A stretch of 18,598 nt of DNA from an uncultured Chloroflexota bacterium (GTDB lineage: Bacteria > Chloroflexota > Limnocylindria > Limnocylindrales > Limnocylindraceae): assembly GCA_903944295.1 (NCBI GenBank), contig CAJARA010000017.1, forward strand, positions 1 through 18,598, read 5' to 3'. Below are positions 1 through 7,550 of the stretch, in pieces. Under the pieces are notes generated by a model. It did no database searches. It was not told where the DNA came from and worked only from the letters and a program-made list of their open reading frames with translations. The translations under genes and the position numbers were made by a program. Positions within the stretch are counted from its first letter, which is position 1, and the number at the start of each line of letters is the position of its first letter.

Positions 1-1262
1 CTTGCGAGCACCGCGCCGCGTGCGCGATCGCCAGCGCGCTGCAGTGCAATCTCAACGGCGACGCGGCGATTCACCTGCGCCGCACCGATACCAAGCGTTG
101 CGGCGCCGCGCGCAACGACGATTGCGTTTGAGCGAACATGGCGCACGGTGCGCCACGCAAAGAGAAGATCGGTGAGCTCTTCGAGTGTTGGGCGTCGTTC
201 AGTTACAACGCGGAGCTCCGCGCGCTCTATTGCGCCATGATCTGGTGTTTGGAGCAAGACTGCGGAGCTGAGTCCGATGATGTCGAGTGTTGCTGGGTTA
301 GCCGCGCTGTAGATCAGTACACGGAGATCTTTTCGTGTTGCGAGGGTGCTCGCCGCAGTCTCATCCGCAACTCCAGGCGCAACGACCGCTTCATAACTCC
401 CGTTTGCAATCTCTGCCGCTGCTGCCTGATCAATTGGTGTGTTGAGCGCAATGATGGCGCCTGATGTTGCAACGCTGTCGGTCTCAAGTGCGCGACGGAG
501 TGCGCCAAGCGGCGTCTCTGCGGTTGCAACGCCGATCGGATCGGTGTGTCGGATCAGTGCCGCACTTGGGATTGGAAGGTCGGCAACGAGACGCGCGCCA
601 GCATCAAGGTCGAGAAGGTCGTTCAGTGTTGGCTCTGCTCCTTGGACGAGCTGCGCGCTGAGTGGGCCCGCCGTTGGCTGATCGCTGCGCCGATATGCGG
701 CGGCCTGTTGGTGTGGGTTCTCCCCGTGTGCAAAGTTGCGCACTCGCTCAAGAAGAATGATTTCGCGTTCCGGTAGCCGATCACTTCCGCGCGCTGCTGG
801 AGCGAGTGCGGCCGCCACCGCAAATGCGGCGTGTTGCGCCAGTCGATCACGAGTGGCGCCGCCCACCGCGCCGCCCACTACGCCGCCCACTACGCCGTCA
901 GCTTCGCCACCGCCGCGCGCCAGCAAGAGGGCGCCAATCAGGTCACCCGCGTCCGCCGGGTCGACCAGGATGAGCGGGGTGTCCGCTCCAAGGCTGAGCG
1001 CACGGGCAACCGCGGCGAGTGGTTCGCGGACGTCGCCCGGGCCGAGCGGCGCAATAAGAAGGTCGGCCGCGGTAAGGCCGCGAATGGTGGCGTCGAGCGC
1101 CGTGGCGTTCAGCGGGGTGTGGGGGATCCCCTCGCGGGCGAGCTCCGTGCTGAGCGGCTCGTGAGCGTAGATCTCGGCGCCGTGCGCGAGCAGTGTGGCG
1201 AGCGTTGGCGCCAAGCGTGTGACCGCAGGCGCTGCTGGAGTGGCGACAACGAGGACCCGCAT
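1..1262 (-). CDS. purH: PurH-like bifunctional purine biosynthesis protein (AICAR transformylase/IMP cyclohydrolase), 3' end cut by window edge
   Basis: An open frame runs uninterrupted from ATG 1262 off the left edge, giving about 420 residues of a family that is usually 510-530 long. PurH formylates AICAR and closes the ring to IMP in the cytoplasm. Seen in the transformylase part: NFAHGENPHQQAAAYR near residue 175, LNDLLDLDAGARLV, LIRHTDPIGVA, ELRVVTERRPT, and LLFAWRTVRHVRSNAIVVA followed by TLGIGAAQVNRR. The N-terminal part (about 1-175, shorter than the usual 205) is MGS-like in layout but lacks STGGT, KTLHPKxHGG and the IDIGG region. The catalytic Lys of the KH(T/A)NPCG motif is Arg here, and GAGQ(M)SR reads GAAQVNR. 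An in-frame ATG at 1322 would add 20 residues; neither start has a clear Shine-Dalgarno. Family call is firm; full enzymatic activity is doubtful. Confidence 0.85.
   Translation of the reverse strand, partial: MRVLVVATPAAPAVTRLAPTLATLLAHGAEIYAHEPLSTELAREGIPHTPLNATALDATIRGLTAADLLIAPLGPGDVREPLAAVARALSLGADTPLILVDPADAGDLIGALLLARGGGEADGVVGGVVGGAVGGATRDRLAQHAAFAVAAALAPAARGSDRLPEREIILLERVRNFAHGENPHQQAAAYRRSDQPTAGPLSAQLVQGAEPTLNDLLDLDAGARLVADLPIPSAALIRHTDPIGVATAETPLGALRRALETDSVATSGAIIALNTPIDQAAAAEIANGSYEAVVAPGVADETAASTLATRKDLRVLIYSAANPATLDIIGLSSAVLLQTPDHGAIERAELRVVTERRPTLEELTDLLFAWRTVRHVRSNAIVVARGAATLGIGAAQVNRRVAVEIALQRAGDRARGAVLA
858..893. repeat. Three tandem 12-bp repeats in the purH-like gene
   Basis: GCCGCCCACCGC at 858-869 is followed by two identical copies of GCCGCCCACTAC at 870-881 and 882-893. 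Read on the minus strand they encode VVGG/AVGG units, giving the glycine-valine stretch GVVGGVVGGAVGGA. The stretch falls in the region joining the N-terminal domain to the transformylase part. It keeps the frame and probably arose by slippage. Confidence 0.8.
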
Positions 1263-1333
1263 GGGGGCGATGATGGCATACTCGTCAAGCGAGCCGACCC
1301 CTTGTCGGATCAACTGAAGCATGAGGTAACGCA

Positions 1334-1762
1334 ATGGCGCAGTGGCCCTGGGAGTATCTCTTCGTTGCACTGAACGCGCGACTCGGCACCTTCTATACGC
1401 CGTTCTGGATGGTCAACCTCGCCCTCTTCATCATGACGATCGTTGCGTATGCGGTTGCAACGCGCGGCTCGCGTGCCAGGGGCGTGCTCGGAGATGAGTG
1501 GGAGTACCTGCTTTGGATCGGCGTCACCACCTTCGGCCTCAATCTCATCTACGCCGCATTCCAGTGGTACGGCATCTTCCCAATTGCCACCACGTTGATT
1601 GGCTTCTACCTGCTGCGCGACACCGTCGTGAATCGCTTCCCACCACAGTTCGCTGGTGAGGCTGCACACGAAGCGGCGCTACGCGCGCGGCGCCAGGTAA
1701 GCGACGGCATTGAGGCAACGCTCAAGCGTCCAAACCGCCGCAGCGGCAGCAAGAAGCGCTGA
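1334..1762 (+). CDS. Small integral membrane protein of unknown function
   Basis: 142 residues, not recognised. ATG 1334 follows GAGGTAA at 1323-1329, a usable Shine-Dalgarno. Hydrophobic segments lie at about residues 26-44 (NLALFIMTIVAYAV) and 58-98 (two spans: LLWIGVTTFGLNLIYAAF, then FPIATTLIGFYLL), so three membrane passes are likely. The tail (about 105-142) is rich in Arg and Lys and ends RRSGSKKR, typical of a cytoplasmic end. It diverges from the purH-like gene, leaving 71 bp for both promoters, and is followed 10 bp later by a cupin-like gene that is probably co-transcribed. No catalytic motif is visible. Confidence 0.75.
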   Translation: MAQWPWEYLFVALNARLGTFYTPFWMVNLALFIMTIVAYAVATRGSRARGVLGDEWEYLLWIGVTTFGLNLIYAAFQWYGIFPIATTLIGFYLLRDTVVNRFPPQFAGEAAHEAALRARRQVSDGIEATLKRPNRRSGSKKR

Positions 1763-1772
1763 GCTCCACGCG

Positions 1773-2126
1773 GTGGAGATCCGCCGCTTCGGTCCCGGTA
1801 ACCGCCGCATAGAACGCGAAGCTGGCGCGATCGGCGTTGCCAGCGCACTCCTTCACGCAGGCGCAAACGCGCACATCACCGAGATTGCGCTGAGCGACCG
1901 CGCCGCACTTGGACCGGTTCGTAGTCCTAACGACGGCCTGTTGATCGTTATTGAGGGTGGCGGTTGGCTCGCACTTGCCGACGAGCGTCAGCGTGTTGCA
2001 AGCGGCGAAGCGGTTGCGCTTCCAGCCGGAGTTGAGCGACTCCTAGCGACCGATGGTGTTCCGCTTCGCGCGATCTTGGTTGAGTTCACCTCTGCTCATG
2101 CGCTTGAGCAGGGCGTAGGTGAGTAG
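1773..2126 (+). CDS. Cupin-like single-domain protein
   Basis: About 117 residues from GTG 1773. The frame is open further upstream (TTG 1710), but that start would lie inside the preceding gene. The beta-strand and glycine pattern around LLIVIEGGGWLALADE, then RQRVASGEAVALPAGVERLLAT and ILVEF, matches the second half of a cupin (the PG-like turn is SGEAVALPAG). The classical metal-binding HxH/E motif is not evident, so it may be a sugar-binding, structural or regulatory cupin rather than a metalloenzyme. Its 3' 84 bp overlap, on the opposite strand, the 3' end of the large glycosyltransferase gene. The cupin fold is moderately sure; the substrate is unknown. Confidence 0.65.
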   Translation: MEIRRFGPGNRRIEREAGAIGVASALLHAGANAHITEIALSDRAALGPVRSPNDGLLIVIEGGGWLALADERQRVASGEAVALPAGVERLLATDGVPLRAILVEFTSAHALEQGVGE

Positions 2127-5100
2127 CACAACGCCTGCGAGCAGCGCGAGTACGAGTAGCGTTCCGTCGCCAGCTGTTGCAGCATCGTCTGGCTTCTCGA
2201 GCGTCACGCCGAACTGAAACGCCCATGTCCATGTTGGGAGAATCCCTTGATAGAAGTTATGGATGCCAGTTGGAAGCGGGAGTCCTGACCAGTTCGGATA
2301 CCAGACCACCGCAACACCAGCGATCGAGATGAGTGCCCAACGGAAGATGCGCCGCGCATCTGTGACGCGCTGAACTGACCAGGCGACGTACGCGGCTGGG
2401 ATCAGTAGCGCTGCACCAATGATCGGGCCTGGTGTTGCAAAGCCGCCAGCGGTACAGACCTGACTCTCTGCGTAGACATCAAGGACGCCGGCGGCAGAGC
2501 AGAGCAGCGCGGTAAGCGCCCAGAGGAGTGGGGCGGTAACTACCAGTGCACCGAGTCCGATGCGCGTGAGGCGCGCGGCGAGCGCGTCTCCGCGTCGAAG
2601 ATCTGCGAGCAAGAGTGCGAGTGAGATAAGCGCGATCTGCGACGACGGGAAGTAGTGGTACTGGAACGCTGCCCGATCAATGCGCGCCCACGGTAGCCAA
2701 AGCGCGAAGTAGAGAATCAGCACGCTCGCCAACCCGATGCTTCGCTGCCTCCACGCCTGCAGTGCAATCCACACGGTTCCCGCAACGCCAAGCACGCGTG
2801 AGACAACATTGCCACCGTCGTAGACGGCGCCGGTCCACGCGCCGAGCGCTGCGTAGCTCTCTTGAGAGAACCAGACGGGCTTCAAATCGAGTGGCCACGC
2901 CCACCAGGGTGAGCTTGCAGCGTGCGCAACGCGCAGGGTGTCGTGATAGCGATACATGGATGAGGTGAGGTCGACGAGTGTCTGACCGGTGTTCCCTGCC
3001 GGCCATCCTGGAACGATCTGGTTGCCGAGCGCCGCCCACGGCACGTAGCTCAACAGGTAGACGCCGAGCGGGAGTGCAACGAGCGCGAACCCAACAAGGA
3101 GCGCCTCGCCACTAAACGCGGCGAAACGTGACGCGGCGTGTAACGACAGGTCTGCGCGACGCAGAAGCCCAGCGCGCCAGGCGGCGGCGGTTGTAGCAAC
3201 CAGTGTCGCTACCGCTACCAAGAGGAAGGGGAGGTTCGGAATGCGCGTGCTCTCCGCACTCCGTGCGAGCGCGGGGGGGAGAAGGAGCGCTCCAAGGAGA
3301 ACGAGTCCGCCCACCAGAACAGCTCTTCCTCCAGCGCTGCGTGAGAGCCAGGCGGCTCCAAGCGCGCCGATCCCGTAGATCGCCACCCACTTGCTTGCGA
3401 GCGCCACGCCGAGCGTTGCCCCTGTGGCGAGCAGAAGGAGTGCTCTCGAAAGTGTGGTGTGCACCCGACCCTGCAGCCATGCAACGAATGCACAGCATGC
3501 GGCGAGTAGCGCGGCGAGTAGGTAGACGTCGTTCATGCCGATGCGGCTCTGCACAAACCCAGCGCCGTCAAGGAGCGCGAGAGTGCCGACTAGCGCCGCC
3601 ACATCGCGGCGCTCAGTGAGGAGTCGCGCGAGGAGGACGAGGAGGGCCGCCGCTAATGCACCAGCGATCACACCGGGCCATCGCCATCCTGCCGTGAGGT
3701 CACCCACGGAGAGCTGTGCGATCTCTCCGTCTGGCCACGCGACCAGCAGTTCGCCGCGACCACCGTTCGGTAGTTCAGGGGAGGCGTCAAGCGCAGTGCC
3801 CACAATCTCTGTTGATGCTGCGCTATCACCGTTTCCACTGCCAAGCGGAACATCAGCGAATCGCGCGTTGCCATTGGGCTCAATGCTCCAGAGTGCAGCT
3901 CCTGCTGAGCCAGGCGCGATAGCGTGAATGATCCGCGTTGCGTTGTTTACCACAATCGCTGTGGCGCCGGGGATTGCAATCTTCTCTATCTCATATGCTG
4001 GACCGCCTTTGCGGATTGTGAACACAACAATTTCATCTGACACTGCCGCGTAGATTCTCGGCGAATCAAACCAGTTCACCAGAGTGATGCTGCGTGCGCC
4101 ACCTGGTCGTGCACTTAGCTCTGCGCCGCTTAGGTTTTCTGCACTCATCACGGTGATGCCATCCTCGCCAGAGGCAACGACTCGATCTTCCCCCTCCGCC
4201 TGAACGAGGACGAGATCGGATGCGCCGCGCACCGGCGCCGTTGCCTCCAACACTCCGTTGGTGATGCGAAGCACCTGATCGCCCGCTGCAACGAAAAGCG
4301 TCTCTCCGAGCGGTGCGATCGCGGTAGCCCCAACTGCTGCGCGCGCCCACGTGCGGATCTCTCCCGCTGCACCGCTCTCTGCTCCCTGCGCTGACGCATG
4401 GAAGATCTCTCCGCTCTTCGTCACACCCCAAAGCGAACCGTCGTCTGCGGCGGCGAGGTGTGTGGTGTTGGGGATGTTGATAGAAGCAGCTAGTGTGCGC
4501 GTCTCAGCGCGCAGAACGTCAACGCGATCCGGTGTTGCGACCCAGATCAGTGCGCTGATGCCTGCTCCCTCAGGTCGTGATGTGATGGCTGTGATTGATG
4601 CTCCGTACTCACTTCTGCCATCAACGCGCGGCGCGCCGATGAGTTCGAGTCCAGCAGCGATCGCATACTTTGCAACGTGTGGGTGCGTGTATTCATAGAT
4701 TGCGTGCGGGTCGTCGTAGCGCCAGAACTGCATAAACTCCGTTGCGGTGCGCACGTGATACACCTCGTCAAACTCAAAGCGCGTCGGCTCTCCGACGCGC
4801 CAACCACGAAGTGAGAGTGCGGTGACGGCGATCACAAGAATCATCCAGAGATCGACACGGTTGAGCGACGCTCTCGGCGCTGGCTGTTGGGTTGGTGTTC
4901 GCGGCCTGATTACCGCTGAGGTTCGTGCGGCGACACGTGGCTGTTCAGGCTGCGCACGGAAAAGCTGCCAGCCGCTTGCGCACAGCGCGTAGAGCGAGAG
5001 CGCCACCACAAAAAGTATTGCTGTTGGGGTGTGGAGCAGATCGGTGATTGGGCCAAGATTCGGCAGGCCAGGGTTCTTCAGATAGTCAAGGGTTAGCGCA

Positions 5101-6227
5101 CCCCAGCTGTTTGATAGAAAGGCGATTGCGACAGCTGCAGCGATCGGTCGCCAACGCGGCAGCGCCGCGGCGAGCGCAAGCGTGAGTGGGATCGCTGGGT
5201 AGAGGTATCGCTCATGAACGCGTGTCGGCAACACAAAAAAGGCGATGGCGATGAGCGTGAGCGCGGTAACAGTGCGCACTCTGTCGTCGCTCCGTGCCGC
5301 CCAGAGTGCCGCAAGGATGGCGCCAATAAGGAGTGTGGCGCCATAAATCACGGCTGGCGGTCCGCCCGCAACGAGTGGCGCAAGGTCGCTCCCCCAACCA
5401 CCGTTAAGGAGGAGTCCGGTCCCGTCGGTGCTGACGAGTGCCCACGGGTTCCATGCGTTGACGCTGAGATATGGGTAGTTCCCCGCCGCCTCACCAACCT
5501 TGCCGATCACGTCCACCACGGTGAGCCCAAACGGGAAGGCGACAAGGGAGACGACCGCTGTGCCAACGAGTCCGGCCAGCACCACACCCCACGGGTCACC
5601 TGCGCGGCGAGCGCGAATCAGAGCGAGAGCGGCAAGGAGTGGAATCAGGATGCCGAACTGTGGTTTCACCACAGCGGCGAGTGCCGCGAGTGCGGCTGCG
5701 CGAAGTGTCTTGCCGCGAATCAGTTCTGAGGTGGCAAGGAGAAGCAGTGTCGTTCCAACAGAGTCAACCTGCCCCCAGACCGCGGAGGTGAGCCAGATGA
5801 TTGGTGTGAAGGCAAGAAGGAGCGCGACGTTTCGTTGCGCGCGAGCTGAGGCTCCAAGATCGGCAGCGAGGCGCATGGTGGCAAGGATCAGCAGTGCGTC
5901 CGCAAGGATGGCGGGGAGTTTTACCAGCGCGCCGGGGTCGAAACTTGACGTAAGCGCGCTACTGATTCCACTGAGTGGCCAGAGGATCCAAAGGTAGCCT
6001 GGAAGGTAATCAAGGAAGTAGCCTCGCGCGTATGCCCCCCACGGTCCGTTCGCACCAAGGTCGGCGGCCCAGCTCCTAAATGCGTTGAGATCTGCCGCGA
6101 ACCCAGCGTCAGCAGGGAGAATCGCGTATGCGATGATGAGCCGCAGCGTGACCGCGCAGGCGATGATGAGTGCGATGCTCGTGCTGGTAGGCCAGCCGTA
6201 AGTTGAACTCTGCTTCGCGCCGTTCAT
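2043..6227 (-). CDS. Dual GT-C glycosyltransferase (DUF2029/GT87-like plus PMT/GT39-like) with beta-propeller-like insert
   Basis: 1394 residues from ATG 6227; an upstream open extension to 6356 would run into the divergent GT2 gene, and no clear Shine-Dalgarno is seen. Module 1 (about 1-430) is polytopic and has GFAADLNAFRSWA, FLDYLPGYLWILWPL, SAVWGQVDS, a KPQ motif and VHERYLYP (H338), typical of polyprenyl-phosphate-hexose-using GT-C enzymes. Module 2 starts with a TM and the PMT-type acidic motif FEFDEVYH (D487-E488), then YTHPHVAKY. Residues about 532-847 are soluble and strand-rich, with repeated short hydrophobic-strand/glycine-turn units such as DDGSLWGVTKSGEIF. Membrane spans then resume with the PMT-family motif FVQSRIGMND (D900) and LASKWVAIYG, followed by many spans to the C-terminus. 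It probably transfers a sugar from a lipid carrier to protein or glycan on the outer face. The acceptor and the role of the insert are unknown. Confidence 0.85.
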   Translation of the reverse strand: MNGAKQSSTYGWPTSTSIALIIACAVTLRLIIAYAILPADAGFAADLNAFRSWAADLGANGPWGAYARGYFLDYLPGYLWILWPLSGISSALTSSFDPGALVKLPAILADALLILATMRLAADLGASARAQRNVALLLAFTPIIWLTSAVWGQVDSVGTTLLLLATSELIRGKTLRAAALAALAAVVKPQFGILIPLLAALALIRARRAGDPWGVVLAGLVGTAVVSLVAFPFGLTVVDVIGKVGEAAGNYPYLSVNAWNPWALVSTDGTGLLLNGGWGSDLAPLVAGGPPAVIYGATLLIGAILAALWAARSDDRVRTVTALTLIAIAFFVLPTRVHERYLYPAIPLTLALAAALPRWRPIAAAVAIAFLSNSWGALTLDYLKNPGLPNLGPITDLLHTPTAILFVVALSLYALCASGWQLFRAQPEQPRVAARTSAVIRPRTPTQQPAPRASLNRVDLWMILVIAVTALSLRGWRVGEPTRFEFDEVYHVRTATEFMQFWRYDDPHAIYEYTHPHVAKYAIAAGLELIGAPRVDGRSEYGASITAITSRPEGAGISALIWVATPDRVDVLRAETRTLAASINIPNTTHLAAADDGSLWGVTKSGEIFHASAQGAESGAAGEIRTWARAAVGATAIAPLGETLFVAAGDQVLRITNGVLEATAPVRGASDLVLVQAEGEDRVVASGEDGITVMSAENLSGAELSARPGGARSITLVNWFDSPRIYAAVSDEIVVFTIRKGGPAYEIEKIAIPGATAIVVNNATRIIHAIAPGSAGAALWSIEPNGNARFADVPLGSGNGDSAASTEIVGTALDASPELPNGGRGELLVAWPDGEIAQLSVGDLTAGWRWPGVIAGALAAALLVLLARLLTERRDVAALVGTLALLDGAGFVQSRIGMNDVYLLAALLAACCAFVAWLQGRVHTTLSRALLLLATGATLGVALASKWVAIYGIGALGAAWLSRSAGGRAVLVGGLVLLGALLLPPALARSAESTRIPNLPFLLVAVATLVATTAAAWRAGLLRRADLSLHAASRFAAFSGEALLVGFALVALPLGVYLLSYVPWAALGNQIVPGWPAGNTGQTLVDLTSSMYRYHDTLRVAHAASSPWWAWPLDLKPVWFSQESYAALGAWTGAVYDGGNVVSRVLGVAGTVWIALQAWRQRSIGLASVLILYFALWLPWARIDRAAFQYHYFPSSQIALISLALLLADLRRGDALAARLTRIGLGALVVTAPLLWALTALLCSAAGVLDVYAESQVCTAGGFATPGPIIGAALLIPAAYVAWSVQRVTDARRIFRWALISIAGVAVVWYPNWSGLPLPTGIHNFYQGILPTWTWAFQFGVTLEKPDDAATAGDGTLLVLALLAGVVLLTYALLKRMSRGELNQDRAKRNTIGR

Positions 6228-6255
6228 GCTGTGAGTGTAGCCGCGGAGGAAGAGT

Positions 6256-7005
6256 ATGCCGATACTGATTGATGAGCTCTCCCTCTTCTTCCCGTGCCAT
6301 AACGAGGAGGAGAACCTTCTCCCGCTTGTGGACGAAGCGCTCGCCTCACTCCCCACGCTCGCTACGCGTTATGAAGTGATCATCGTGGACGACGGATCTA
6401 CTGACGGCACCGCAGCGGTTGCGGCGAGGCTTGTTGCTGCACACCCTGGGGTGGTGCGCCTGGTTCGCCACGAGAAGAACCGTGGATACGGCGGTGCGCT
6501 TCGAAGCGGCTTCGCCGCTGCAACGATGCGCTTTGTTGCCTTTACCGATGGTGATCGTCAGTTCCGCGTTGCAGACCTTGCGCTCTTGCTACAAGTGTCA
6601 CGCGAGCGCAACGCACCGGTGACAGTAGGGTTCAGGCTGCGCCGCGCAGATCCACTGGTCCGAAGGGTGTATGCGGGCGTCTACCGGTTTGCAAACCGCT
6701 TCTGGTTCTCGCTCAACGTACGCGATGTTGATTGTGCGATGAAGCTCTTTAATCGTAGTGTGTTGGCTAACGTTTCTATTGCTTCAAATGGTGCCTTCTT
6801 CTCTGCTGAGCTACTCGTTAAGCTCCGTGCCGCAGGTGTGGCCATTGAAGAGGTTGGCGTCCCACACTTTCCGCGTACCGCTGGATCAGCGAGTGGCGCG
6901 CGGCTCAGCGTCGTGCTTGCGGCGGTCAGAGACTTCTGGTCACTAAGGTTCGCTCTCTGGCGCAATCGCAACGCTGCGCTTCGTCGTGGGGAGCCGCTCC
7001 TCTAA
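6256..7005 (+). CDS. Family 2 glycosyltransferase, DPM1-like (polyprenyl-phosphate hexose synthase type)
   Basis: 249 residues; ATG 6256 sits 5 nt after GGAGGA (6245-6250). The GT2 (GT-A fold) motifs are in order: FFPCHNEEENL near residue 12, VIIVDDGSTDGT near 42, GYGGALRSGF near 76, and TDGDRQF (DxD region) near 97, then a family-typical DCAMKLFNRSVL near 158. No C-terminal membrane spans follow, so it is a soluble or peripheral cytoplasmic enzyme. By family it would move a hexose, probably mannose or glucose, from a nucleotide sugar to polyprenyl phosphate. It is divergent from the dual GT-C gene with only 28 bp between starts, so it may supply that protein's lipid-linked donor. It ends 1 nt from the convergent DUF151 gene. 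Sugar specificity cannot be read from sequence. Confidence 0.88.
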   Translation: MPILIDELSLFFPCHNEEENLLPLVDEALASLPTLATRYEVIIVDDGSTDGTAAVAARLVAAHPGVVRLVRHEKNRGYGGALRSGFAAATMRFVAFTDGDRQFRVADLALLLQVSRERNAPVTVGFRLRRADPLVRRVYAGVYRFANRFWFSLNVRDVDCAMKLFNRSVLANVSIASNGAFFSAELLVKLRAAGVAIEEVGVPHFPRTAGSASGARLSVVLAAVRDFWSLRFALWRNRNAALRRGEPLL

Positions 7006-7006
7006 A

Positions 7007-7495
7007 TCAACTCGCTGGTGGCCCTTCTTCTCCGTCGAGCGAGTTAACAAATTCACGGAAGAGTGAGAGTCGCTCTTCCTCTGCAGCCTCGGGAACAATC
7101 CCTTCTGCGGCGAGCAGGTCGAGCGAGATAAAGATCGGCGCGTTTGCGCGGAGGGCGAGTGCTACGGCGTCACTTGGTCGTGCGTCAAGCTCCTGTACCG
7201 CTCCACCGGTTGGTGCAACCAGCATCCGCGCGCGAAAGGTCTCGTCGCGGAGCTCAAGGATGCGCACCTCGCGGAGTTCTGCGCCGAGCGCGCTCATCAT
7301 CAGCGTTGCAATGTCATGCGTGAGGGGTCGTTCTGGCCGAACGCCTTGGAGGTGGTAAGCGATCGCATTCGCCTCGTTCGGTCCGATTGGAATCGGTAGG
7401 TAGCGCTGCTCCTCCGCGTCCCGGAGGAGCAGGATGTGCGTCCCCGAGAGCATCTGGATGCGAACCCCTTCAACAACCGCACGTCGTAGATCCAT
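7007..7495 (-). CDS. Bifunctional nuclease (BFN, DUF151) domain protein
   Basis: 162 residues from ATG 7495 (MDLRRAVVEGVRI); the open frame extends to 7576 but would overlap the upstream gene's stop. The DUF151 core is well kept: RYLPIPIGPNEANAIAYHL, PERPLTHDIATLMMSALGAE, then LDARPSDAVALALRANAPI. Some family members have been reported to cut DNA and RNA, while others have been implicated in stress responses; the exact role here is unknown. The tail is acidic (EAAEEERLSLF, DGEEGPPAS). It follows the propeller gene by 55 nt and so probably belongs to the dnaN-recF-dciA transcription unit. Its stop is 1 nt from the convergent GT2 stop, leaving no room for a terminator. Confidence 0.88.
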   Translation of the reverse strand: MDLRRAVVEGVRIQMLSGTHILLLRDAEEQRYLPIPIGPNEANAIAYHLQGVRPERPLTHDIATLMMSALGAELREVRILELRDETFRARMLVAPTGGAVQELDARPSDAVALALRANAPIFISLDLLAAEGIVPEAAEEERLSLFREFVNSLDGEEGPPAS

Positions 7496-7550
7496 CTGCT
7501 GATGATCCCACCCTTCCACTCTCCGTGCGCAGGCGGCGCGGGGCGGCTCG

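Noticed and set aside
858..893. Short tandem repeats as a CRISPR array
   Set aside because: The units are 12 bp, directly adjacent without spacers, and in frame within a coding region.
138..1373. Several plus-strand open frames of 65-180 codons
   Set aside because: They lie opposite the continuous PurH-like minus-strand frame, which shows recognisable family motifs; the plus-strand translations show none.
5214..5997. Plus-strand open frames of 165-171 codons over the glycosyltransferase gene
   Set aside because: Low-complexity antisense translations opposite a well-supported polytopic membrane protein.
7003..7010. A terminator between the GT2 and DUF151 genes
   Set aside because: The stops are 1 nt apart and no hairpin with a T-run was seen at the junction.
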